Assembly (NCBI GenBank): GCA_900549705.1
Contig: URPI01000029.1
Span: forward strand, 1 to 17,401
Length of the DNA stretch: 17,401 nucleotides
Direction: 5' to 3'
Source: an uncultured Eubacteriales bacterium
GTDB taxonomy: Bacteria; Bacillota; Clostridia; Oscillospirales; Oscillospiraceae
Shown here: one piece after another, positions 1 to 7,320 of the stretch
Numbering within the stretch: position 1 is the first letter of the stretch
Layout: every line of letters begins with the position of its first letter
Translations under genes and position numbers: made by a program
The notes under the pieces: model-generated
What the model was told of the DNA's origin: nothing
The model's input: only the letters and a program-made list of their open reading frames with translations
The model's database searches: none

Positions 1-8
1 CACAAGCA

Positions 9-173
9 CCCCGAAGGGGCGCTTTGCGCTGCGGGCGGATTCTATCCGCCCCTACGGTTCAAGTGGGGAAGCTGGCATCATTCAGCCAACCGCTCTGTCC
101 CATCAGCTGGCGCGTTCATCCGGGTGCTTTCTGGAAACCGGGGTTGCGGGCATCTGTAGCCGCCCCTATGAAA
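9..173. repeat. Degenerate repeat copies and small hairpins, left flank
   Basis: This gene-free stretch holds GC-rich repeat-like DNA. A tight hairpin has arms GGGCGGAT (33-40) and ATCCGCCC (44-51) with a 3-nt loop, followed by CTACGGTTC. A second segment at 67-87 closely matches 3976-3995 across the operon. A third, at 147-170, shares the pattern GGGCATCxGTAGCCGCCCCTA. A very small hairpin CCCC-GAA-GGGG lies at 9-19. These look like degenerate copies of one dispersed intergenic repeat. No coding sequence or RNA gene was recognised here. Confidence 0.45.
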
Positions 174-191
174 AGTGCTCAGCATAAACGA

Positions 192-221
192 ACTGCCGCA
201 AGGGTTTCTCCTTGCGGCAGC
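192..221 (-). terminator. Intrinsic terminator after metF
   Basis: An inverted repeat with 10-bp perfect arms, CTGCCGCAAG (193-202) and CTTGCGGCAG (211-220), encloses an 8-nt loop. It starts about 10 nt beyond the metF stop codon in the direction of transcription. The sequence after the stem on the minus strand is TTCGTTTATG, a moderately T-rich tail. It ends the three-gene folate operon. Confidence 0.75.
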
Positions 222-230
222 TTGCTGTTA

Positions 231-1109
231 TTACAGGCCAGCCTGTTCCAGCAGGGCAGGAATCTTAGATTCCCAGCCCAAACTCATGATATGCACACCC
301 TGGCAATAGGGCTTGCATTCCCGGATGATACGGGCGGCAATCTCCACGCCGGTAATACCGGCCTTGGTTTTTTCCTTATCGGCTTGTAGCTCCGCAATCA
401 GCTCGTCGGGGATGTGGACACCGGCCACATTGTTGTTCATGAACTTGCACATACCGGCAGACTTGGGAATGATGATGCCCACCTGCACAGGCTTGCCAAA
501 CTGCTTGGCCTGCTCCATGAACTTGATGAACTTTTCAGGCTCAAAGACGGCCTGGGTCTGGAAGTACTCAGCACCAGCCATCGCCTTGCGCTCCATCTTC
601 ACCAGCTGCGCATCCACGGAATCAGAGCAAGGGGACACCACAGCGCCCTTGGCAAACTTGGGAGGCTCACCCACCAGCTCGTTGCCGCCCAGATCCTTGC
701 CGCTTTCCAGCACGCTGGCAGCATGGAGCAGGGAAACGGAGTCCAGATCGAACACCGGCTTTGCCTGGGGATGGTCGCCCAGCTTGGTGTGGTCGCCGGT
801 CAGGCACAGGATGTTGTCGATGCCCAGCATGGCAGCGCTGAGCAGGTCGGACTGCAAAGCAATGCGGTTGCGGTCGCGGCAGGTCAGCTGGAAGATGGGG
901 GTCATGCCTGCATCCTTCAGCACCTTGCAGGTGGCCAGGGAGCCCAGGCGCATGACGGAGGACTGGTTATCGGTGACGTTGACAAAGTTGACCTTCTGGA
1001 GGTACTTCTTGGCCTCCTCCACCATGCCATCAATATGAATACCTTTGGGAGGGCCGACCTCGGCAGAAACAACAAATTCGCCGTTATCGAACAATTCAGT
1101 GATTCTCAT
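231..1109 (-). CDS. metF: Methylenetetrahydrofolate reductase, MetF catalytic subunit
   Basis: The 292-residue product is a short bacterial-type MetF, a flavin-binding TIM barrel that interconverts 5,10-methylene-THF and 5-methyl-THF in the cytoplasm. Visible family features are AEVGPPKG (residues 16-23), LTCRDRNR (75-82), CLTGD (102-106), the AGAEYFQTQ strand (178-186) and GVHIM near the C-terminus (271-275). The length fits the catalytic barrel alone, with no eukaryotic-type regulatory domain. The ATG at 1109 has GAGGAG at 1119-1124, 9 nt upstream. It lies 23 nt after the metV stop and is the last gene of the operon. The pairing with MetV and an RnfC-like protein matches the acetogen-type enzyme, which in Acetobacterium woodii uses NADH. 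That this copy also uses NADH is inferred from context. It could supply methyl groups for methionine synthesis, the Wood-Ljungdahl methyl branch, or run in the oxidative direction. Confidence 0.93.
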   Translation of the reverse strand: MRITELFDNGEFVVSAEVGPPKGIHIDGMVEEAKKYLQKVNFVNVTDNQSSVMRLGSLATCKVLKDAGMTPIFQLTCRDRNRIALQSDLLSAAMLGIDNILCLTGDHTKLGDHPQAKPVFDLDSVSLLHAASVLESGKDLGGNELVGEPPKFAKGAVVSPCSDSVDAQLVKMERKAMAGAEYFQTQAVFEPEKFIKFMEQAKQFGKPVQVGIIIPKSAGMCKFMNNNVAGVHIPDELIAELQADKEKTKAGITGVEIAARIIRECKPYCQGVHIMSLGWESKIPALLEQAGL

Positions 1110-1132
1110 ATTCTTTTGCTCCTCATTCTTGT

Positions 1133-1765
1133 TTAAGATTCTTTGGTGGCTTTGGTGGCTTCATCGGTATTGAAGTCATGGAGCTGGACGCTGCATTTCA
1201 GCACGTCCAGGCGACCCTGCGCCTTCAGACGCTGAATAATCCGCTCCCAGCCGCACTCCATATCGGGGCAGACCTCGCACTTGCCGTTCTTGGTGCCGCC
1301 GCAGGGACCGTTGACCAGGCTCTTGGAGCAGGCAGTAATGGGGCAGATGCCGCCGGTGAGGTTCAGATAGCATTCGCCGCACTGACCGCAGTCGTAATTC
1401 AGGGGGGTGACACCCTGGAAGCCGGGCAGCTCGATGGTGTCGCAGCAGGCGTACACCTTCATGTCTTCCAGCTCCTGGGAGATGGTCTGCACGCCCACGC
1501 CGCAGGAGAACACCAGCACAGCGTCGGCCTCGCTGATGGCGGCCATGCAGGCGCGCAGCCGCAGCCGCAGCTCATCGGGGTTGCAGATATAGTCGGTGGT
1601 CAGGCTGCCAACCACCTTGCCCTGGGAGGCCAGCTCCTTTTGCAGCGCCTCGGCCTCCTGCTCGGGGAAGCCCACTTCCTTACAGCCGTGGCAGTTGACA
1701 ATAAACACCTTGCCGGAAGCCAGGGAAGCAATCGTCTCTTTCGATTTCAGTTTCGTCATTAACAT
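1133..1765 (-). CDS. metV: MetV, cysteine-rich partner subunit of MetF
   Basis: The 210-residue protein belongs to the methylene-THF reductase C-terminal (MetV) family. It is rich in conserved cysteines: C25/C28 in the N-terminal VNCHGC motif, C61, C88 in FSCGVGVQT, the cluster C126-x2-C129-x2-C132, C141, C146, C155, C163, C166 and C171. MetV proteins in acetogens form a complex with MetF and carry metal (zinc and/or Fe-S) sites; these cysteines are the likely ligands. The ATG at 1765 has GGGAG 10 nt upstream, which overlaps the end of the preceding gene; a second in-frame ATG at 1759 is too far from that site. The gap to the upstream fusion gene is 15 nt. It is a paralogue of the N-terminal domain of that neighbour, sharing nearly every cysteine. 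Confidence 0.88.
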   Translation of the reverse strand: MLMTKLKSKETIASLASGKVFIVNCHGCKEVGFPEQEAEALQKELASQGKVVGSLTTDYICNPDELRLRLRACMAAISEADAVLVFSCGVGVQTISQELEDMKVYACCDTIELPGFQGVTPLNYDCGQCGECYLNLTGGICPITACSKSLVNGPCGGTKNGKCEVCPDMECGWERIIQRLKAQGRLDVLKCSVQLHDFNTDEATKATKES

Positions 1766-1780
1766 AGTTTCTCAGCTCCC

Positions 1781-3754
1781 TTATTTCTTCTTCAGCAGAG
1801 GCATCACAAGTCCCTTTGCAGCAGCCATCTTGGATACCAGAGGAATCTTGGACGAGCAGATGTATTCGCAGCACTTGCAGGAGAAGCAGTCCATCACACC
1901 CAGGCTCAGCACCTTTTCGGCATCGCCCAGGGCGGCATACTTCACAATATCCAGAGGAGCCAGCTCCATGGGACACACATCCACGCAGCGGCCGCACTTG
2001 ATGCATTCCTTCTCCTCGGTGTAGTCGGTGGCAATGGCGATGATGCCGTTGCTGCCCTTGATGATGGGCACATTGGTATCCTTAATGGGAGCGCCCATCA
2101 TGGGGCCGCCCATCTTGAGGGTTGCGTCTTCGCCGGTGACACCGCCGCAATAGTCGATAATCTCCTGGACATTGGTACCCAGCTTCACCATGAAGTTGCC
2201 GGGATGAGCCATCAGTTCGCCGGTGACGGAAACGGCACGCTCCACCAGGGGCATCCCCTTCTGAATGGCATCGGAAATGGCCTTTGCGGTGGAGGCGTTG
2301 GACACCACGCAGCCCACATCGGCGGGCAGCTTGCCGCTGGGAACCGCACGACCCATGACTTTCTTGATGAGCATCTTTTCAGCACCCTCGGGGTATTGGG
2401 TCTTGGCAGCGCACACCCGGATGTTGTCATAGGGAGCAACCTTCTCCTCCATGACGGCAATGGCATCGGGCTTATTGTCCTCAATGAGAATCACGCCCTC
2501 GGGGGCAGCGACAGCCTTCATCATGGCACGCAGACCGTAAACAATCTCATCGGCGTACTCCAGCAGCATCCGATGGTCGGCGGTCAGATAGGGCTCACAC
2601 TCGGAGCCGTTAATCAGCACGGCATCAATGGGTTTGCCGGGCTTGAGCTTGACATAAGTGGGGAAGGTAGCGCCGCCCATGCCGACGATGCCCTTCTGCT
2701 TGACAATCTCCACAATCTCGTCGGGGGTCAGCTCCTCCAGGGGCTTGCCGGGCACGACGGACTCGTGAAGCTCGTTCTTTTTATCATTCTGGATGACCAC
2801 GCTCAGCACGCCGGGCCCCTTATTGGGATGGGTGTGGGGAGCAACCTCCACCACCGTGCCGCTGACGCTGGAATGGACGGGAGCGCTGATAAAGCCAGCC
2901 TGCTCACCGATGACCTGACCCACCTTGACATGGTCACCCGCCTGGACAACGGGGGTGGCGGGAGCGCCGATGTGCATGGCAAGGGGAATCACCACGGTGT
3001 CGGGTTCGGGGAACTGCACCAGAGGCAGATGCTCGGTAAATTCCTTGTGCTCCACGGGATGAACGCCGCCGTAGAAGCCCTCATAGCGCTTGGCGCGAGC
3101 TTCGGCAACATAAGCCTTGATTTCTTCCACATTGACCTTGGAGTAGTCCCGGAGCTGAACCTCCTGATTCAGGAACTCCTGGGTACGACCCTGTTTGGCA
3201 AGACGCTTATTGATTTTCTCCCAGGCGCAGTCCTTCTTGGGGTCGATTTCGCACTTGCCATTCTTGGCACCGCCGCACTGACCGTTCACCAGGCCCTTGG
3301 AGCAGTCCACAATGGGGCAGATGCCGCCGGTGACGTTCAGATAGCACTGGGCGCAAGCGCCGCAGGTCTTCTTGGTCAGCGCCATACCATGATGACCGGT
3401 GTAGTTCAGGGAGTTGGTTGCGGTAAAGGTAGGAACAGAAGCAAGATCCGCTACCGTCTGCACGCCCAGACCGCAGGAAATGACCACCACATTCTCGGTT
3501 CCCTGGGGAATCAGAGAAGCCAGCTTCTTCTCGGTCTGCACCTGGTTGCACAGGAAGCTGACCTGGGCAGTACCGGTAACGGTTTTGCCCAGAGAGGCGG
3601 CAAGGGCTGCCACCTGCTCAACCTCCGGCTCCTGCACGGTGTCGAACTCTTTGAAGCACTTGTTGCACGCTACCAAGAACAGGTTGTCCTTCCCGGTCAG
3701 CAGCGCAGTAAGCTCCTCGCCAGACTTTAACTCATACTTGGTATAATCCACCAA
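1781..3754 (-). CDS. rnfC2: MetV-RnfC fusion (RnfC2-like electron-input subunit)
   Basis: The 657-residue protein has two parts. Residues 1-205 are a MetV-like cysteine-rich domain (C30, C33, C69, C94, C131/C134/C137, C146, C151, C160, C168, C176). Residues 225-657 are RnfC-like: the RnfC sandwich region, the nucleotide/FMN-binding GMGGATFPTYVKL (358-370) and GSECEPY (383-389), YPEGAEKMLI (454-463), then two 4Fe-4S motifs, C584/C587/C590/C594 and C623/C626/C629/C633. RnfC-type proteins accept electrons from NADH; in A. woodii RnfC2 brings NADH electrons to MetF/MetV. No other rnf genes are present, so a soluble role is inferred. The second Fe-S motif is followed by Ser-Ser, where many RnfC proteins have Pro-Ala. 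The start is either TTG (3754) or the next codon GTG (3751); GAGGGTGAT at 3757-3765 serves as the ribosome binding site for both. It is the first gene of the operon. Confidence 0.88.
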   Translation of the reverse strand: MVDYTKYELKSGEELTALLTGKDNLFLVACNKCFKEFDTVQEPEVEQVAALAASLGKTVTGTAQVSFLCNQVQTEKKLASLIPQGTENVVVISCGLGVQTVADLASVPTFTATNSLNYTGHHGMALTKKTCGACAQCYLNVTGGICPIVDCSKGLVNGQCGGAKNGKCEIDPKKDCAWEKINKRLAKQGRTQEFLNQEVQLRDYSKVNVEEIKAYVAEARAKRYEGFYGGVHPVEHKEFTEHLPLVQFPEPDTVVIPLAMHIGAPATPVVQAGDHVKVGQVIGEQAGFISAPVHSSVSGTVVEVAPHTHPNKGPGVLSVVIQNDKKNELHESVVPGKPLEELTPDEIVEIVKQKGIVGMGGATFPTYVKLKPGKPIDAVLINGSECEPYLTADHRMLLEYADEIVYGLRAMMKAVAAPEGVILIEDNKPDAIAVMEEKVAPYDNIRVCAAKTQYPEGAEKMLIKKVMGRAVPSGKLPADVGCVVSNASTAKAISDAIQKGMPLVERAVSVTGELMAHPGNFMVKLGTNVQEIIDYCGGVTGEDATLKMGGPMMGAPIKDTNVPIIKGSNGIIAIATDYTEEKECIKCGRCVDVCPMELAPLDIVKYAALGDAEKVLSLGVMDCFSCKCCEYICSSKIPLVSKMAAAKGLVMPLLKKK

Positions 3755-3778
3755 ATATCACCCTCTTATCGTTTTGTT

Positions 3779-3794
3779 CGTTTGCAAGCAAACG
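3779..3794. promoter_or_regulatory. Operator-like inverted repeat in the metV-rnfC leader
   Basis: A perfect inverted repeat CGTTTGC-AA-GCAAACG lies about 13 nt downstream of the -10 box of the folate operon, covering the expected early transcribed region (about +6 to +21). It is followed by no T-run, so it is more like a protein-binding operator than a terminator. The regulator is not in the window. Confidence 0.45.
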
Positions 3795-3806
3795 GATACT
3801 GATTGG

Positions 3807-3836
3807 ATTATACCATATTTCCCTGAGTGCTGTCCA
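3807..3836 (-). promoter_or_regulatory. Sigma-70/A promoter of the metV-rnfC2/metV/metF operon
   Basis: On the minus strand the -35 box is TGGACA (3836-3831, 5 of 6 consensus bases), followed by an 18-nt spacer and a perfect TATAAT -10 box (3812-3807). Transcription should start near 3800, giving a leader of about 46 nt that contains the inverted repeat at 3779-3794. Confidence 0.75.
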
Positions 3837-3839
3837 GTA

Positions 3840-4038
3840 GTCCCCACCATTTTTTGTATGTTTTTAGGGAAAAATACAGTTCGCATATGCTAACTGCAAA
3901 CAATTCAGCGGAAATTTCTCTGGCAGCCCCCCTCCTTGCAGGATATATGCCATTCAACCTGGGGGCTTAAAATCAGGAAGCCGGCATCGGCAGCCGCCTT
4001 TACGGTTCGCGTCCCTGTCACCCGGCGGCGCTTCCGCC
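3840..4038. repeat. Gene-free gap with repeat copy at 3976-4008
   Basis: This stretch between the folate operon promoter and the GH3 terminator has no supported gene. At 3976-4008 it holds a repeat segment (GGAAGCCGGCATCGG, then CAGCCGCC, then TTTACGGTTCGCG) that matches parts of the left-flank repeats at 33-60 and 67-87. A short inverted repeat GGCGG/CCGCC lies at 4024-4038. A 23-codon-scale open stretch here has no ribosome binding site or protein-like composition. Confidence 0.4.
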
Positions 4039-4074
4039 AAAAAAAGCCGCACGCGGAAAAAATCCGCGTGCGGC
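4039..4074 (-). terminator. Strong intrinsic terminator after the permuted GH3 gene
   Basis: Perfect 12-bp arms GCCGCACGCGGA (4046-4057) and TCCGCGTGCGGC (4063-4074) enclose a 5-nt loop. On the minus strand they are followed at once by seven Ts (4045-4039). The hairpin begins 19 nt past the GH3 stop codon. Confidence 0.92.
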
Positions 4075-4093
4075 AAAATGCTATGGGATGGGA

Positions 4094-7078
4094 TTATTTC
4101 TTCTTTTTCTTGTTCTCACCGAGGATATCCAGCACCAGCAGCAGGGCGGAGATAACCGTCAGGGCTGCAAAGGTGTACTCGGCGTAGTTGATAACCGCCT
4201 GCCACCAGGGAGTGACGGAAACAACCTTCATGTTGGCGCTGATGCCATCCATGCCGCGGGAATGCAGCACGGTGTACAGCACCCGCTTGGAGGACTCCCG
4301 CATGGCCTGCACCACGGCGGCGTTGGCAGCGGAGCCGCCCTCAGCGTACTTATTCAGGGAGTAGCCATTGCTCAGCAGCTCGCCATCGGGCAGGTCGTTG
4401 CCGGCCACAATCTCATTGACACCCACCATATAGGAGTAGTCATACATATCGGTGACCGCGAAGCCGCTCATACCGGCCTCACCGCGCAGCCAGCTGGTCA
4501 GCAGGTTGTAGTAAGCACCTGCCCAATGCACGCCCAGACGGCTGTAGGAGGTCATGACGCACTTGGCATCGGCATCCACAATGGGCAGCTCGAAAGCGCG
4601 CAGGTAGATTTCACGCAGCGCCTGCTCGTTGCACCAGGTGCCGATACCGGCGCGGTTCTCCTCCTGGTCGTTCAGAACGAAGTGCTTGTTGTAGACGTAA
4701 ACGCCCTTGGACTGGATGCCCAGGGTCTCGGCGCTGTCAATCAGGCCGGTGAGCATTCCGTCCTCGGAATAATACTCGAAGACACGGCCAGAGTAAGGCG
4801 TGCGGTGGATGTTCAGGCCGGTGCCGTACAGACCGGCGTAGCCAGCCCACATAGCATCCTCGCCGATCAGCTCGCCCACTTCACGCACCAGCTCATCGTT
4901 GAAGGTAGCGGCAACAATGCCGTTGCAGGGATAGCAGGTGCCCTTCATGTTCTTGTCGGGGTCATTCTCCACCACGGCATAGCCGTTGCCGGACTCCAGA
5001 TAAGCGTACTTCTGGGTCACGCCGGAGGGGCCGTTGTGGTCAACGGTGTAGGGCTTGCCAATGGCCTGAACGGCAGCGGTCTCCCGCAGGCCGGTGCAGG
5101 TCAGCACAGCCATTTCGTCAAAGGTCAGCTGATCCATGAAGGTGTCCCACATGGGGTCATCGTAGCCATACTCCAACATATTGATCAGCTGGAGGTCGGC
5201 ATTCTCGCCGGTCTTGGGGAACTCCAGATCCTTACCGTCGGGCAGGTCGCTGTCGGTCAGCACCACGTCCTCGGCCATCTTGGCGGTCATGTTCAGCTTG
5301 ACCGTGCCGGGGGTGACGGTGCCTTCCCAGTCGTTCCGGGAATAGTAGGTGATGGTCTGGCCTTCTGCGCCCTCGTAGCGGTTCATATCCGCATCGGCAA
5401 ACAGGGCGGAAACCGCGTTGCCGGTGCCATAGGCCACAGCATAGGTGTCCTTGTCGAAGGTCTGCTCGAAGCTGTAAACCAGGGCATCGTTACCGTTGTC
5501 GGTCATGCCGTCCTTGGTGGTGTAGCCCTTGGCAGCCAGGATGTTGTTGACGGCGGCATGGGAGTTATCGGCGGCAGTCAGGAAGTAAGTGCCGTCCTCC
5601 AGGATGTACACGCCGGTGCCATAGGTGTCAAAGGAGGTCAGGTAGTACTCAGGGATGGAGACGGTGACGGTTTCAGTCTCACCGGGCTTCAGAATCCCAG
5701 TCTTGCCGTAGCCCACCAGCTCCACGCTGGCCTTTTCAATCTGATTTGCCTTGTCGTAATCGGTGTAGGGCTTCTGTGCGTAAACCTGCACAGTCTTCTT
5801 GCCGGAAGCCTTGCCCACGTTCTTCACGTCAACGGTGACCGCGTAGGTGGTGTCCTGGCCGGAACCGGTCTTTTCCACCTTCATGTCGGACATTTCAAAG
5901 TTGGAGTAGCTCAGACCGAAGCCGAAGGGGAAGGAAACGGTTCTGCTCCAATTGAACTTTCCGGCCTTGGGGGTGCCCATGACCACGTCCTCATAGCGGG
6001 TCTCGGTGTACTTGTAGCCCAGGTAGATGCCTTCCTGGTAGACGACATACTTGGTGAAAGCGGTGTCGCCGCCGGGGAAGTAAGTACCGGCCTCGCCATA
6101 GGTGTAAGCGGCAAAATTATTCATGACGGGGTTTGCCATGTTGTCCATCCACCAGGTATCGGGCAGAGAACCGGAGGGATTGACAATACCGGCAACCACA
6201 TCGCCCACGGCGTACAGACCGGTCTGACCCACGGAGCCAACCCACATGGCAGCGTCCACGCCCAGCTCCTCGTCAAACAGGAAGCCGGTGGAGATGGGGT
6301 TCGCGGAGTTGATGATGACGGTGATGGACTTAATCACGCCATCGTCCTTCAGCCCCTTCAGGCCCTCCAGCATTTCCTTCTCGTCTTCGTTCAGGGACAG
6401 GTAATCCTCGCCGTCATTGGCGGCATCTTCCTTGTTGGCGCCTCTGGTCATATCGGAGCCTTCGCCGCCGACACGGCCCACCACGAAGAAAGCATCGGTG
6501 CCTTCCACCTGGCTGTTGTCGTCGCCCAGATTCTTCTTGACCTTCTTCCAGGCACCCTCGCCGATGGCGTAGTTGTTACGGCCCAGGTTTTCATCGGCCT
6601 TCTGGGAGGTGTAATACTCCACCAGGTCGGTGTTCTTCACGGTCAAGCCGGACTTCTCAAATACATCAACATAGTTGGGTGCGCCCGCTGCGTCCACAGC
6701 ACCGGAGCCGGTGCCGCCGTAGACGGGGTCAATGGTAGTAATGCCGAACAGGGAAACCTCGCTCCCGGCAGCCAGGGGCAGGGTGTTTGCTTCATTTTTC
6801 AGCAGGACGATGCCTTCTGCTTCCACTTCCTGCACCTTGGCAAGACCGGCGGCTTTCAGCTCGGCAACGGACTTGAAGGCGCTCTCGAAGTAGCGGGGGT
6901 AATCCTCTTCCAGATTCTCATCAATTTTGATGGTTTTGGAGGTGGAAGTACCCAGGAAAGCATTGATTTGGCCAGCATTTTCCGCCGCAACCAGATTGCC
7001 CACATAAGCAATGGTGAGCAGGGCGGCGGAAACGTTCAAGAATACCTTTTTCAACGTTCTTTTCGTTGAAGGCTTCAT
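4094..7078 (-). CDS. Domain-inverted, membrane-anchored family 3 glycoside hydrolase
   Basis: The 994-residue protein is a GH3 beta-glycosidase with the usual domain order reversed. The normally C-terminal alpha/beta domain comes first (about 88-350, starting GIVLLKNEANTLPL, with the likely acid/base E206 in GGEGSD). A fibronectin-III-like domain follows (about 383-505, starting FPFGFGLSYSNF). The TIM barrel is last (about 640-945), with D680, R759 and R765 in the IHRTPYSGR segment, K798-H799, and the nucleophile candidate D877 in FAVTDMYDY. About 130 residues (510-640) between them are unassigned. Hydrophobic segments at 12-32 and 960-985, the latter ending in a lysine run, suggest anchoring at both ends with the enzyme outside. 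AAAGGAG at 7088-7094 supports the ATG at 7078. Inverted GH3 enzymes are known from Ruminococcus albus and Butyrivibrio fibrisolvens. The substrate is probably a beta-glucoside, but this cannot be fixed from sequence. Confidence 0.92.
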   Translation of the reverse strand: MKPSTKRTLKKVFLNVSAALLTIAYVGNLVAAENAGQINAFLGTSTSKTIKIDENLEEDYPRYFESAFKSVAELKAAGLAKVQEVEAEGIVLLKNEANTLPLAAGSEVSLFGITTIDPVYGGTGSGAVDAAGAPNYVDVFEKSGLTVKNTDLVEYYTSQKADENLGRNNYAIGEGAWKKVKKNLGDDNSQVEGTDAFFVVGRVGGEGSDMTRGANKEDAANDGEDYLSLNEDEKEMLEGLKGLKDDGVIKSITVIINSANPISTGFLFDEELGVDAAMWVGSVGQTGLYAVGDVVAGIVNPSGSLPDTWWMDNMANPVMNNFAAYTYGEAGTYFPGGDTAFTKYVVYQEGIYLGYKYTETRYEDVVMGTPKAGKFNWSRTVSFPFGFGLSYSNFEMSDMKVEKTGSGQDTTYAVTVDVKNVGKASGKKTVQVYAQKPYTDYDKANQIEKASVELVGYGKTGILKPGETETVTVSIPEYYLTSFDTYGTGVYILEDGTYFLTAADNSHAAVNNILAAKGYTTKDGMTDNGNDALVYSFEQTFDKDTYAVAYGTGNAVSALFADADMNRYEGAEGQTITYYSRNDWEGTVTPGTVKLNMTAKMAEDVVLTDSDLPDGKDLEFPKTGENADLQLINMLEYGYDDPMWDTFMDQLTFDEMAVLTCTGLRETAAVQAIGKPYTVDHNGPSGVTQKYAYLESGNGYAVVENDPDKNMKGTCYPCNGIVAATFNDELVREVGELIGEDAMWAGYAGLYGTGLNIHRTPYSGRVFEYYSEDGMLTGLIDSAETLGIQSKGVYVYNKHFVLNDQEENRAGIGTWCNEQALREIYLRAFELPIVDADAKCVMTSYSRLGVHWAGAYYNLLTSWLRGEAGMSGFAVTDMYDYSYMVGVNEIVAGNDLPDGELLSNGYSLNKYAEGGSAANAAVVQAMRESSKRVLYTVLHSRGMDGISANMKVVSVTPWWQAVINYAEYTFAALTVISALLLVLDILGENKKKKK

Positions 7079-7126
7079 GGATGAATTCTCCTTTCAAGGC
7101 AGCAATTTTCAGAACCGCTCAGGCCA

Positions 7127-7188
7127 TGCGGGGCCCGCAGCGGAAGCCGCATTCTGCCGCCTTTTCGGGGGATGCTTCCCGAAAAAGG
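7127..7188 (-). other. GC-rich structured leader of the GH3 mRNA
   Basis: The predicted leader of about 130 nt (roughly 7211 to 7079) contains a compact inverted repeat TGCGGG-G-CCCGCA (7127-7139). A longer imperfect hairpin has arms around CCTTTTCGGG (7160-7169) and CCCGAAAAAGG (7178-7188) with an 8-nt loop. Neither is followed by a T-run on either strand, so they are not ordinary terminators. No known riboswitch class was recognised. Confidence 0.35.
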
Positions 7189-7217
7189 GCAAAATATGAC
7201 CATATTCTCATGTCTAT

Positions 7218-7223
7218 ATTATA
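7218..7223 (-). promoter_or_regulatory. Putative -10 box for the permuted GH3 gene
   Basis: On the minus strand a perfect TATAAT lies at 7223-7218. No good -35 box is found at 16-18 nt spacing (the best is near GCTTTT), which suggests activator dependence or a weak promoter. The start of transcription would be near 7211. Confidence 0.5.
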
Positions 7224-7250
7224 CGATAAGGGGGAGCATGAAAAGCACCT

Positions 7251-7320
7251 TGTCGCACATAACATTTTTTATTCCGTGAACATGATTATTATCTGTTTGC
7301 GACATAATTCATTCGCGAAT
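7251..7320. promoter_or_regulatory. Split inverted repeat and palindrome in the divergent control region
   Basis: The arms TGTCGCA (7251-7257) and TGCGACA (7298-7304) form an inverted repeat whose centres are 47 bp apart. A perfect 10-bp palindrome ATTCGCGAAT lies at 7311-7320. The left arm falls about 40 bp upstream of the predicted GH3 transcription start, a position typical of activator sites. The bound protein is unknown. Confidence 0.35.

Noticed and set aside
9..51. Repeats at the left edge as a CRISPR array
   Set aside because: The copies are few, degenerate and not regularly spaced, and there are no cas genes.
24..389. A 121-codon plus-strand frame at the left edge
   Set aside because: It runs through hairpin repeats and the metF terminator into the antisense of metF; no ribosome binding site or protein-like composition.
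2204..3730. A 508-codon antisense open frame over the metV-rnfC fusion gene
   Set aside because: His/Gly/Leu-rich shadow translation opposite a gene with clear Fe-S and RnfC motifs.
4088..7069. A 993-codon open frame on the plus strand antisense to the GH3 gene
   Set aside because: It mirrors the GH3 gene, whose codon use rarely includes TTA, CTA or TCA, so the antisense strand lacks stops. The translation is Gly/His/Val-rich with no domain and no ribosome binding site.
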